Assembly (NCBI GenBank): GCA_937989585.1
Contig: CALKRW010000046.1
Location: forward strand, 1-6,200
Length of the DNA stretch: 6,200 nucleotides
From: an uncultured Porphyromonadaceae bacterium
Lineage (GTDB): Bacteria > Bacteroidota > Bacteroidia > Bacteroidales > Muribaculaceae
Direction: 5' to 3'
Below are positions 1-5,861 of the stretch, one piece after another. Numbering within the stretch: the stretch's first letter is position 1; each line of letters opens with the position of its first letter. The translations under genes were made by a program, and so were the position numbers. The notes beneath the pieces were generated by a model. The model did no database searches. It saw only the letters and a program-made list of their open reading frames with translations, and was not told the origin of the DNA.

Positions 1-192
1 GCGGACATAACGGTAGTATTCCCCGGCCTTTATGTCATAATGCCCTGTCGCGGTGCTGTAGACGCAGTCATTGTCATGCCACTCGAAGTTGCCCGCATAT
101 TTCCGCATTGACGTGACACTCCGGTCCCGCTCCCTGCGTATCGTGTCGCCCTTTGCGTTCACCTTCGTCACTATCTTTCTATCCGAGGTCAT
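1..192 (-). CDS. 5' part of an unidentified small/basic protein, cut by the window edge
   Basis: Reading the minus strand from an ATG at 192-190 gives 64 uninterrupted codons to the window edge, beginning MTSDRKIVTKVNAKGD and ending in DIKAGEYYRYVR. An in-frame stop lies about 20 codons upstream, and this is the first ATG after it. The frame is much more GC-rich than the DNA upstream, as expected for coding sequence. The N-terminal 30 residues are basic (many K and R). The stretch after Cys43, reading C-x4-T-x4-Y-x-I-x-A-G-E-Y-Y-R, loosely resembles the start of small treble-clef or zinc-ribbon-like proteins of phages and mobile elements, where a Cys is followed by I-x-x-G-E-x-Y-x-R. That comparison is inference, since any partner cysteines would lie outside the window. 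There is no signal peptide or membrane segment and no Shine-Dalgarno sequence. I do not recognise the family and assign no function. Confidence 0.6.
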   Translation of the reverse strand, partial: MTSDRKIVTKVNAKGDTIRRERDRSVTSMRKYAGNFEWHDNDCVYSTATGHYDIKAGEYYRYVR

Positions 193-481
193 GATTTTAT
201 TTTTAATACTACGCAATTTAGCAAATCCCAATCGCTTTTGCAAGCATTGTGGCGATTAATTCTAATAATCTATCCTTTCGACCAACATTTTTAAAAAATT
301 TGAATCGCGAAGCCCTAAAAGTTCTGTGGTTCAGGAAATTATTCGTAACTTAGCAATGCTAAAAAAGCAGATATCAGATTTTTATTAAAGAAATCCGTTC
401 GCATGGCTTGATTAAAAACAGATGGTATCAGATTGGGTGATATTTTATTTTGTGAAATTAAAAAAATATTTACCTCCTGTC

Positions 482-506
482 AATATATTTTATATTAAAA
501 TATATT
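482..506. repeat. Perfect A/T-only inverted repeat, 11-bp arms
   Basis: AATATATTTTA (482-492) and TAAAATATATT (496-506) are exact reverse complements around a 3-nt TAT loop. The composition is entirely A/T, so the match is less surprising than its length suggests. It could extrude as a cruciform, act as an easily melted site, or be chance in A/T-rich DNA. No T-run or coding end ties it to termination. Confidence 0.6.
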
Positions 507-687
507 AAACATCATATTTTTTGAGTTATGTCATATTTTCTTTATCTGGGCTGCTTAACGTTGAGTGAGGAAACTGAAATATTCCATGAAATTCCGAACC
601 TGTAAAACCTGGATTCAAGGCACTTAACTTAGCAATTTTCCGAAACGAACAAATTTTATTACAGATTCCCCCCCATTTTTTTAAGTT

Positions 688-707
688 CTGTCCACAGCCT
701 GTCCACA
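688..707 (+). repeat. Tandem CTGTCCACA pair, 11-bp period
   Basis: CTGTCCACA occurs at 688-696 and again at 699-707, so the copies lie on the same DNA face one helical turn apart. Each matches seven of nine positions of the DnaA box TTATCCACA (established consensus), keeping the TCCACA core. A pair of protein-binding half-sites is the simplest reading. A replication-origin role is not supported, because no perfect DnaA boxes or origin genes are seen. Confidence 0.4.
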
Positions 708-792
708 ATTCAACGTGCAGCCCCTGAATATTAAATTATAATAAATTTGCCAATCTATTCAGACGGAAAGCATAAAACGTCTCGCCATGTCG

Positions 793-801
793 TATCTTTG
801 C
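793..801 (+). promoter_or_regulatory. Putative -7 promoter element for a plus-strand transcript
   Basis: TATCTTTGC at 793-801 is an exact match to the Bacteroidetes -7 consensus TAnnTTTG. Transcription would be expected to start a few bases after the G at 800, near 805-808. No clear -33 TTTG is visible about 19 bp upstream, which lowers confidence. What follows is not an obvious gene but the structured region that begins at 806 and ends at a terminator near 1194. Confidence 0.4.
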
Positions 802-831
802 ATCAGCGTTTAAGACTGATCGGTTTCAGTC

Positions 832-847
832 GGTGATTTGGTGATTT
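832..847 (+). repeat. 8-bp tandem duplication GGTGATTT x2
   Basis: GGTGATTT at 832-839 is followed immediately by an identical copy at 840-847. The duplication contains TGATTTGGTGAT (834-845), the segment whose exact complement occurs at 1164-1175. The duplication may therefore have built, or extended, the long-range pairing partner. Confidence 0.55.
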
Positions 848-857
848 TTCAAACTTT

Positions 858-929
858 CGTGTCCGGGACCCTTACCTTACGGACACACGTCCGATACCTT
901 TCGGCCCCCCGTCCGTCATACTGACGGAC
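858..929 (+). repeat. Cluster of GTCCG/CGGAC inverted repeats forming hairpins
   Basis: The 5-mer GTCCG or its complement CGGAC occurs five times in about 70 bp: at 861, 880, 889, 911 and 925. They can form GTGTCCG(859-865)/CGGACAC(880-886), the alternative CGGAC(880-884)-ACAC-GTCCG(889-893), and a compact perfect stem GTCCGTCA(911-918)-TAC-TGACGGAC(922-929). The first two share the 880-886 strand, so they are mutually exclusive. The arrangement suits a folded RNA domain near the 5' end of the candidate transcript, or a set of operator half-sites. Confidence 0.6.
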
Positions 930-1174
930 AAACGTGTTTACTGACCTTTATCATAAACCTTCTCATATCTCAATCCGCTATGACAGTAAAAAACAAAAAT
1001 CCCGTTCCTCGGCCTTAACACCTTTATATCCTAACCTCGTTATATCTTCATCTCGTGTTCATCAACCCTTATCGTCTAACCACATAAATTCTGGATTTTT
1101 CGCAAATCTCGCGTAAAACCTCCTCACCAGTCACTCTGACTTAAGGCCTGTCTCTTAAACGCCATCACCAAATC

Positions 1175-1194
1175 AATCAGGATCCTGATTTTTT
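1175..1194 (+). terminator. Rho-independent-type terminator, plus strand
   Basis: A 16-bp perfect palindrome AATCAGGATCCTGATT (1175-1190) runs directly into a T-run (1189-1194). As RNA it folds to an AAUCAG/CUGAUU stem with a GAUC tetraloop followed by U residues. The stem is short, but position and orientation fit an end for the transcript predicted to start near 805. The complementary segment 1164-1175 abuts it, so 5'-3' pairing could compete with or stabilise this hairpin. Confidence 0.5.
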
Positions 1195-1348
1195 CATTTA
1201 ATCTTTATCTTTCAACCCTTTTATATCTCTTATAATATGAAACTCAACACCTTCATTTCAATCTCTACGTTCAATCTACAATCCATGCATCCGCCTCCAT
1301 GGCTACAGTTTCTCTAACGCACCAAAGTGCATGACCGTCTATGTTTCA
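1195..1348. other. Pyrimidine-rich, G-poor non-coding DNA
   Basis: The plus strand stays rich in C and T past the putative terminator; bases 1201-1260 contain a single G. Short motifs recur from the region before it: TTATATC (twice within 1020-1050, again near 1221-1227) and CAACCCTT (1063-1070 and 1213-1220). No open frame here looks coding and no further regulatory site can be named. Confidence 0.5.
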
Positions 1349-1396
1349 TGACTGCACACCTAAAGTCTTTTTCTCATGACTTTAGGTGCACAGTCA
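1349..1396 (-). repeat. Long inverted repeat (19-nt arms, 2 mismatches) downstream of the GH9 gene
   Basis: GACTGCACACCTAAAGTC (1350-1367) and GACTTTAGGTGCACAGTC (1378-1395) pair at 16 of 18 positions, and at 17 of 19 when T1349-A1396 is added. The inner 11 bp, CACCTAAAGTC/GACTTTAGGTG, are perfect around a 10-nt loop. It lies 35 bp past the GH9 stop codon. A 3'-end hairpin of that mRNA (terminator or exonuclease barrier) is the natural guess, but neither strand has a T-run after the stem, so ordinary intrinsic termination is not shown. TCATGACT is also repeated directly at 1346-1353 and 1374-1381. Confidence 0.65.
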
Positions 1397-1430
1397 GTTT
1401 AAATCAAAAACATTGAACGAACAATTCGTC

Positions 1431-3218
1431 TCATTCAGAAGTGGACAGGCGCAGGAGCATGAACGCCGTCGAGGCCGTGCCGTCCATTGTCGGCTCGTTC
1501 GTGGAGTAATCGCTGAAATCGTCATGATATACTGCGACGGGGCCCTGACAGTGTGCGAATTTGTCATCGTGACGCAAATGAACACCCCACAGGCTATTGA
1601 AAATAGACGTATAGACAGGCCCGTCTACCAGTCCGCCTACTAGCCAGTCACGTCCCGGACGTCCCTGCACTTCCATGTCAGTTAGTGCCGAATGCGGATC
1701 CAGCGGAGATGATGCGACAGATTTCTCGGGCATTATTATCATGGTCTGTCCCCAGGGATTCACACCGAACAGCCAGTCGCGGACTGCTGTCTCGCTTTCA
1801 CGGAAAGTCTGGTCACCTGTAATCTCACGATAAAGCATTGCCTGCGTAACGAAAGCCACCGCCAGATTATTGGAGCACCACACAAAAGGCACACCGAACC
1901 GGAAAACATTGTCACGCCCACGGTCGGATACAGCCTTTACACCCCTGCGCATATATTCTTTTGCCTCGTCACTCAATGGAGCCAACTGGGCATGACCCAA
2001 GTTCACAAACGGATACCACTGATAGTGACGTGCCGTATCCGCTCCCATCCATGGTGTCACCGGCTCCATGCGTGCATAACGCAGGGCGTCGTCAAACTTA
2101 ATTCTGTCCCCCGTGAGTCGATGCATTGCCGAGGCAGCAAGTTCCATGTCATCGGCCCAGTTATCCTCCTCGTAAAAATATGGAGACGAACACGGTGCTG
2201 TCTGCGAGGCACCTGGATGCGCGGCGGCGTAATCGTATGCCGCTCGTGCACGTTTCGCAAGATCTGCGGAAAAATCCGGTTCGGTATCAGCATATATTTC
2301 GGATGCAAGAGCGAAGACCGAGGCATATTTACCTACAGACGATGCCTCTCCGGTACTGCGGTTGGTGTATTTCTGCAAACCGTAAGGCTTGCCGGATACT
2401 GGATATACAGGGCGACCGAGGCCTTTGCCTCGGCCATAATCCGTACTGTCGTTCTGCGGAGCACCGACAAAGCGATGGTCGCGGTCATCGGCAATCTGGT
2501 TGAAATACAATCCGTCGCGCGGATTCATCTTCATCATCCATTCGATACCCCAGCGGGCTTCGTCCAGAATATCGGGGACACCGTTTGCGCCCTCATGTCC
2601 TCGAGCATCGTATTTGTCGGCCCATGCCTTGGGATTGGCACGATAGGCGAATAGCAACTGGTATACAGTGTTCGCAGATGTAGGCAGATACTGAAGATAG
2701 TCGGATGCGTCATGCCAGCCGCCGGTAACATCAAAGTGCATTCCGTCCAGCCCATCTGAAAGAACCACAAAGCCGTCGTTCTGATGGCACTCCGACCGGT
2801 GAGCGGGATTGTAACCGCAACGCTGCTGTCGGAGATAGTTCAGCGGAAGTTCCTTGATATTGAGACGCGAATACGAATCATTGCCTATATGAACCGGGGC
2901 TGCATCCATAAACTGTCCTTTATCGCGAGCCCTCACCGACAGTGTGTAATCACCGGGCTTAGTCGCCGATGAGAAGTATATGCGCGCCGTATTTGAGAAA
3001 GGTTCCCACGGCTGGCATTTAACAACGCTGTCAATGGCTGATTTTTCGCCATGAGGCGACAACAGTTCAAATGCCAGTTGCTCAACCGGGATATCCCCTA
3101 CATATACGGCTGCTTTTATATCATCACACAGATAGCCTGCCTGATTGACACGTAGCAACGTGCTGGCATTCGATATAAACGGAACACACATTAGAAAGAC
3201 TGCGATAGTTTTTTTCAT
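1431..3218 (-). CDS. Secreted glycoside hydrolase family 9 (endoglucanase/beta-glycanase type)
   Basis: Predicted 595-residue exported enzyme that hydrolyses beta-1,4-linked glucans or related beta-glycans by inversion (GH9 family knowledge); the exact substrate is unknown. Residues 1-18 form a signal peptide (MKKTIAVFLM core, likely cleavage after SNA). Residues about 19-110 match the N-terminal Ig-like domain of Cel9 enzymes, starting LLRVNQAGYL. From about 115 to 592 follows the (alpha/alpha)6 catalytic domain. Catalytic aspartates lie in GGWHDASDY (Asp170, Asp173; many GH9s have DAGD), and the acid Glu575 in STNEPTMDG near the C terminus. The NQIADDRDH and VGKYAS segments resemble other Bacteroidetes GH9 enzymes. 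The length is complete, with no C-terminal sorting tail, so it is probably periplasmic or otherwise retained. The frame stays open to an ATG at 3266, but I chose 3218 because the signal peptide starts there and a promoter -7 element lies inside the extension. It lies 242 bp downstream of the 791-residue protein gene, with a terminator between. Confidence 0.94.
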   Translation of the reverse strand: MKKTIAVFLMCVPFISNASTLLRVNQAGYLCDDIKAAVYVGDIPVEQLAFELLSPHGEKSAIDSVVKCQPWEPFSNTARIYFSSATKPGDYTLSVRARDKGQFMDAAPVHIGNDSYSRLNIKELPLNYLRQQRCGYNPAHRSECHQNDGFVVLSDGLDGMHFDVTGGWHDASDYLQYLPTSANTVYQLLFAYRANPKAWADKYDARGHEGANGVPDILDEARWGIEWMMKMNPRDGLYFNQIADDRDHRFVGAPQNDSTDYGRGKGLGRPVYPVSGKPYGLQKYTNRSTGEASSVGKYASVFALASEIYADTEPDFSADLAKRARAAYDYAAAHPGASQTAPCSSPYFYEEDNWADDMELAASAMHRLTGDRIKFDDALRYARMEPVTPWMGADTARHYQWYPFVNLGHAQLAPLSDEAKEYMRRGVKAVSDRGRDNVFRFGVPFVWCSNNLAVAFVTQAMLYREITGDQTFRESETAVRDWLFGVNPWGQTMIIMPEKSVASSPLDPHSALTDMEVQGRPGRDWLVGGLVDGPVYTSIFNSLWGVHLRHDDKFAHCQGPVAVYHDDFSDYSTNEPTMDGTASTAFMLLRLSTSE

Positions 3219-3241
3219 AAATAAATTTAAGGTTATATTCG

Positions 3242-3274
3242 CAAAGTTAAGTATTTTAACCGACATATCTGCAA
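3242..3274 (-). promoter_or_regulatory. Promoter of the GH9 gene
   Basis: On the minus strand TAACTTTG (3242-3249) matches the Bacteroidetes -7 consensus TAnnTTTG exactly, about 23 bp before the GH9 ATG at 3218. A TTG at 3272-3274 could serve as the -33 element, though its 22-bp spacing is slightly long. Transcription would start roughly between 3232 and 3238, giving a very short A/T-rich leader without a Shine-Dalgarno sequence. This rules against using the upstream ATG at 3266. Confidence 0.6.
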
Positions 3275-3338
3275 GCTGAGTCCTCTGCTTTTTACCAGAG
3301 TCTCGGAAAAATATCTGTCATTGAGTTCTATGGTTGGG

Positions 3339-3371
3339 AATCCTCATAAAAGCAGGAAATCCTCATAAAAG
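3339..3371. repeat. 14-nt direct repeat AATCCTCATAAAAG
   Basis: AATCCTCATAAAAG occurs at 3339-3352 and 3358-3371, a 19-bp period. The right copy supplies the T-run and the first base pairs of the terminator stem of the 791-residue protein gene (minus strand). It may be a local duplication by replication slippage or a pair of binding sites between the two genes. Confidence 0.6.
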
Positions 3372-3398
3372 TAGCCGTCCGGATATGAACGGCTACTT
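3365..3398 (-). terminator. Hairpin terminator of the 791-residue protein gene
   Basis: AAGTAGCCGT (3369-3378) and ACGGCTACTT (3389-3398) form a perfect 10-bp GC-containing stem with a 10-nt loop. Read on the minus strand the stem runs into TTTTAT, whereas on the plus strand no T-run follows, so it acts in the direction of the genes. It begins 62 bp after the stop codon at 3461-3463 and precedes the GH9 promoter, which separates the two genes into distinct transcripts. The T-run is short, so some read-through is possible. Confidence 0.65.
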
Positions 3399-3460
3399 GT
3401 GCCCGGTTCTGCCAGTTTCAGTACAGATCCGGAGAATTGGAAAGCAAATGATTTTATCTG

Positions 3461-5836
3461 TTATTTAATCAGGACTTTTTTAGCGGTGCGGCCTTGTCGA
3501 CGTATATATAGACCTGCGTGGGAATTATCCACGCGTATGCCCTGGAGGTTATAGTATTCTATGGGCGCATGGTCATCTTGGTCCGCAGTGATTCCGGAGA
3601 CTCCCGTATGCAAGCCTTCGTCATTGATAAGGAAACAACTCTCAAGGCTGTTTGAAGTGTTTTCCGGATCAACGGTGCGAACGTATAGCAGCAGCACATA
3701 GGGATTATAATAATCGATTATGTTTTCGTCGGTGATCGTGTATGTATCGCCCTCGACTTTATGCCATGTGTCATCGGCATTTGGCGATCCTTGCAGAGGC
3801 TCGCCGGTCATATAATGGACGGCCTGCATCATGTAATAGAAATGATAGCCATGATCGACATCGATACGGATGTAGCGTTCGCTCATATTGTCCACGAATT
3901 CGACTTCAGGTTCTTCGGGACTCGAATTCTTTGTCTTTATCCAATTGACACGGATATTTGTCAGCGAGCACGCCTCGGGCGAGAGTATGCTGAAATAACT
4001 GTAACTTTTCCCCGCGAATGAAACAAGAGCCTTATTGTCAGGACCCTTCGTCAGGTTCTCGGCAATCTTCTCACCGGACGTTTGTTCTATACTCGTGTAA
4101 GGTTTATCCAATGCATACACGTTCACACAATCGCCGGTCTTGGATCTGTCACTGAAAGTAAACTCGATGGACTCGACCTTATACTTATGAGGATTGGCAC
4201 GAACAATCACACCGTCCTGATATGTCAGCGAATTACGGTATTCCATCCCGTTGTTCAAACCGAAATCACTGATGTAGTATATGCCTCGTTCATCCGTATA
4301 AGTCTTTTTCGTACCTAACAGCACGTTGTCCACCAGTGTCGTTGTATTCAGATCGACAGACAGTATATTCGAGTTTACAACGGTAAGAATGTAAGTGGCG
4401 CTTGCCGGATTGTAATTGCTGTTACCTGGAAATGTAGCGGTAATGACGGCTGTTCCTTGAGTGAGTGCCGTGATAATGCCGGCACCGCTGACAGTGGCGA
4501 CTGTCTCGTTATCCGACTCATAGGTCATTTCAAGGCCCTCTCCACTGATACTGAAGGGATTGTCGACTTGCACCGGACCCGATGCGACATCAACTGTTTC
4601 CGCTTCAGCGACAGTAATTTTGGCATCCTTAATCTGGTTCTGTTTTCTGTAATAGACATCAACCTGGGTTATGTTTACGACTGCCTTTGCCGTTATGATA
4701 AAGTATTTATAATCACCTTCGGGAGTATATACGCCATTGTCACCTGTAATCACTGTATTGTCTGCCGCCGCAGTCACGGCACCTGTTCCGGAGGTAGAGA
4801 AAATGTTCGGCTCATTACCCATTTGGACAACGACATTACCCAACTTTGTCTGGTCCGAGAGAGTCACGACTATATGGTCTATCAGAATATTGTCCCTGAC
4901 TGAAGTCGACCCAAGACCTGTTCCCTTATAGTTTGTACTTGTAGAACTGACATTCTGGATATTCATGGAATTGCCACTTTTCATTGCCTTTACATGATAG
5001 GTAGCATTATCAGACGTAAAACTTTTTAAAGAGAATGAGGTTGTCAGATTAAACTTTGCAGTTGTCACTTCATCCATAATCGGGGCATCAATAACTGTCA
5101 GTGTGAGCGATAAAGGATTCTGCGGTGCAAGGTAGTTATCCAGAGGTGTAATGGTGGCGTTGATTCTGACGGTGCCGGGATTCAGGCACTGTAAGGTTTT
5201 CGCAATATTGTCAATAGACACGACATCAGTGGGTTGACCTGAATCAAGAGTAAAAACCAAAAGACTGTTTGCATCGATGTGATTAGTTGATACCAGATCT
5301 GTAAAATTATATGATTCACCGGATTTCATCTCCGGAATTTCTTTGGCACTTAACTCTACGGCAAAAGGCTCGATTGGCTTCTCTATTGTATATGTGACTC
5401 GGATCTGCGAGAATGTTACCGTTGATGAATTGGAAAGCACGGTAATTGAATTCTGGCCCGAAGATGAGGTAAATTTGAACAAACTACTACTCGTATTATC
5501 TACCCAATCTCCATTCTGTGACACTACCTTATTGGACCAATCAGAAGTCAGCATTTGCACCTGACTCATAATGACACCACCAGGAGCGGTAATCGTCAGT
5601 CTTGATCCTTTGGGAAGCATTAATTTTGCATCCTTAGGTTCTGTGAGGGCAACCGTTGCAGTACCTTTTTCCAAAAGAAAAGTATAACCCTCAATTTCGG
5701 CTAAAAAATCATCACCTGTCATTTGCCAGGAATAATCCGACCAATGATTATCCCCTAACGGGAGTTTCAGTTCAACGGCGTGTGAGACCAAAGTCATGCA
5801 AACGATGGAGAACAACGTAATAAAAAGTTTTTTCAT
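3461..5836 (-). CDS. Secreted multidomain Ig-like (Big) protein with C-terminal sorting-like tail
   Basis: This 791-residue exported protein has no recognisable catalytic motif; a binding or adhesive role is inferred. Residues 1-20 are a signal peptide (MKKLFITLFS core, cleavage after SHA), which fixes the start. Three beta-rich modules that look related to one another cover about 23-152, 257-398 and 492-634. Modules 2 and 3 share an I-x-x-I-x-V/F-T-x-S-D-x-x-K pattern followed by a segment ending in I-x-x-V/I-x-V. Two Big-type bacterial Ig-like domains separate them: about 156-250 (degenerate, GTVRINATITPLDNY) and 404-487 (GTAVITATFPGNSNY, ending LTVV). Residues 645-743 form another beta-rich domain, possibly FN3- or chitobiase-C-like. 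The end, YYNLQGIRV...GLYIRR...KKVLIK (761-791), matches the tail found on many Bacteroidales secreted proteins and resembles type IX secretion type A sorting domains; whether it works so here is unknown. The GH9 gene downstream suggests polysaccharide contact. Confidence 0.88.
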   Translation of the reverse strand: MKKLFITLFSIVCMTLVSHAVELKLPLGDNHWSDYSWQMTGDDFLAEIEGYTFLLEKGTATVALTEPKDAKLMLPKGSRLTITAPGGVIMSQVQMLTSDWSNKVVSQNGDWVDNTSSSLFKFTSSSGQNSITVLSNSSTVTFSQIRVTYTIEKPIEPFAVELSAKEIPEMKSGESYNFTDLVSTNHIDANSLLVFTLDSGQPTDVVSIDNIAKTLQCLNPGTVRINATITPLDNYLAPQNPLSLTLTVIDAPIMDEVTTAKFNLTTSFSLKSFTSDNATYHVKAMKSGNSMNIQNVSSTSTNYKGTGLGSTSVRDNILIDHIVVTLSDQTKLGNVVVQMGNEPNIFSTSGTGAVTAAADNTVITGDNGVYTPEGDYKYFIITAKAVVNITQVDVYYRKQNQIKDAKITVAEAETVDVASGPVQVDNPFSISGEGLEMTYESDNETVATVSGAGIITALTQGTAVITATFPGNSNYNPASATYILTVVNSNILSVDLNTTTLVDNVLLGTKKTYTDERGIYYISDFGLNNGMEYRNSLTYQDGVIVRANPHKYKVESIEFTFSDRSKTGDCVNVYALDKPYTSIEQTSGEKIAENLTKGPDNKALVSFAGKSYSYFSILSPEACSLTNIRVNWIKTKNSSPEEPEVEFVDNMSERYIRIDVDHGYHFYYMMQAVHYMTGEPLQGSPNADDTWHKVEGDTYTITDENIIDYYNPYVLLLYVRTVDPENTSNSLESCFLINDEGLHTGVSGITADQDDHAPIEYYNLQGIRVDNSHAGLYIRRQGRTAKKVLIK

Positions 5837-5861
5837 AAAAATATAGTTTTAGGGTATGACA

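Larger units (their letters stand above)
193..790. other. A/T-rich intergenic DNA without a convincing gene
   Basis: About 600 bases with no credible coding frame on either strand. Small structures visible are: an all-A/T 11-bp inverted repeat at 482-506; an 11-nt direct repeat AACTTAGCAAT at 347-357 and 626-636; TATCAGATT at 372-380 and 426-434; a C7 run at 668-674 followed by a T run; the tandem CTGTCCACA pair at 688-707; and an isolated -7-like TAAATTTG at 742-749 with no matching -33 element. The stretch may simply be the divergent upstream region of the left-edge gene plus old, decayed sequence. I see no tRNA, rRNA, CRISPR array or insertion sequence ends. Confidence 0.6.
805..1194 (+). 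ncRNA. Candidate structured non-coding RNA, about 390 nt, unknown family
   Basis: The unit is bounded by a -7 promoter match (793-801) and a hairpin plus T-run (1175-1194). The first bases of the predicted transcript, GCGTTTAAGA (806-815), are the exact complement of TCTTAAACGC (1153-1162). TGATTTGGTGAT (834-845) is the exact complement of ATCACCAAATCA (1164-1175). Thus both 5' segments can pair with the 3' end just before the terminator, in a crossing (pseudoknot or either/or) order. Between the 5' segments is a hairpin GACTGA(814-819)/TCAGTC(826-831). It is followed by a cluster of GTCCG/CGGAC hairpins (858-929) and a G-poor pyrimidine-rich linker. No reading frame inside looks coding. I see none of the signature sequences of RNase P RNA (such as GAGGAAAGTCCGGGC) and no tmRNA-like ...CCA end. 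Transcription is inferred, not shown; the alternative is a non-transcribed repeat-rich remnant. Confidence 0.4.

Noticed and set aside
473..478. Perfect AGGAGG on the minus strand resembling a Shine-Dalgarno site
   Set aside because: No start codon lies at a suitable distance, and genes here use A/T-rich leaders without such sites.
526..708. 60-codon minus-strand frame in the left intergenic region
   Set aside because: It starts at TTG within the CTGTCCACA repeat, runs through a seven-G homopolymer and low-information sequence, and has no promoter or recognisable family.
934..1116. 60-codon plus-strand frame inside the candidate RNA
   Set aside because: Its residues reflect the pyrimidine-rich composition, there is no conserved motif, and its start overlaps the hairpin region; it is more likely non-coding.
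1149..1158. CTGTCTCTTA resembling the start of the Tn5 mosaic end
   Set aside because: Only the first ten bases match; the next bases diverge (AACGCC) and no second end or transposase is present.
1386..1643. 85-codon plus-strand frame starting in the inverted repeat
   Set aside because: Most of it overlaps the 3' end of the GH9 gene, where the opposite strand encodes the catalytic Glu region, so it is a shadow.
1992..2654. Long open frame (220 codons) on the plus strand opposite the GH9 gene
   Set aside because: It lies wholly inside a clear GH9 coding sequence on the other strand, has no family resemblance and no promoter; it is an antisense shadow.
3186..3188. Cysteine in the GH9 signal region (residue 11) as a possible lipoprotein site
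   Set aside because: The preceding residues (FLM) do not form a lipobox and the hydrophobic core continues past it; cleavage after SNA fits better.
3523..3530. DnaA-box-like TTATCCAC within the large protein gene
   Set aside because: It is a single near-match inside coding sequence, expected by chance.
4457..4903. 148-codon plus-strand frame opposite the large secreted protein
   Set aside because: It is antisense to a well-supported gene, with no signal, domain or leader of its own.
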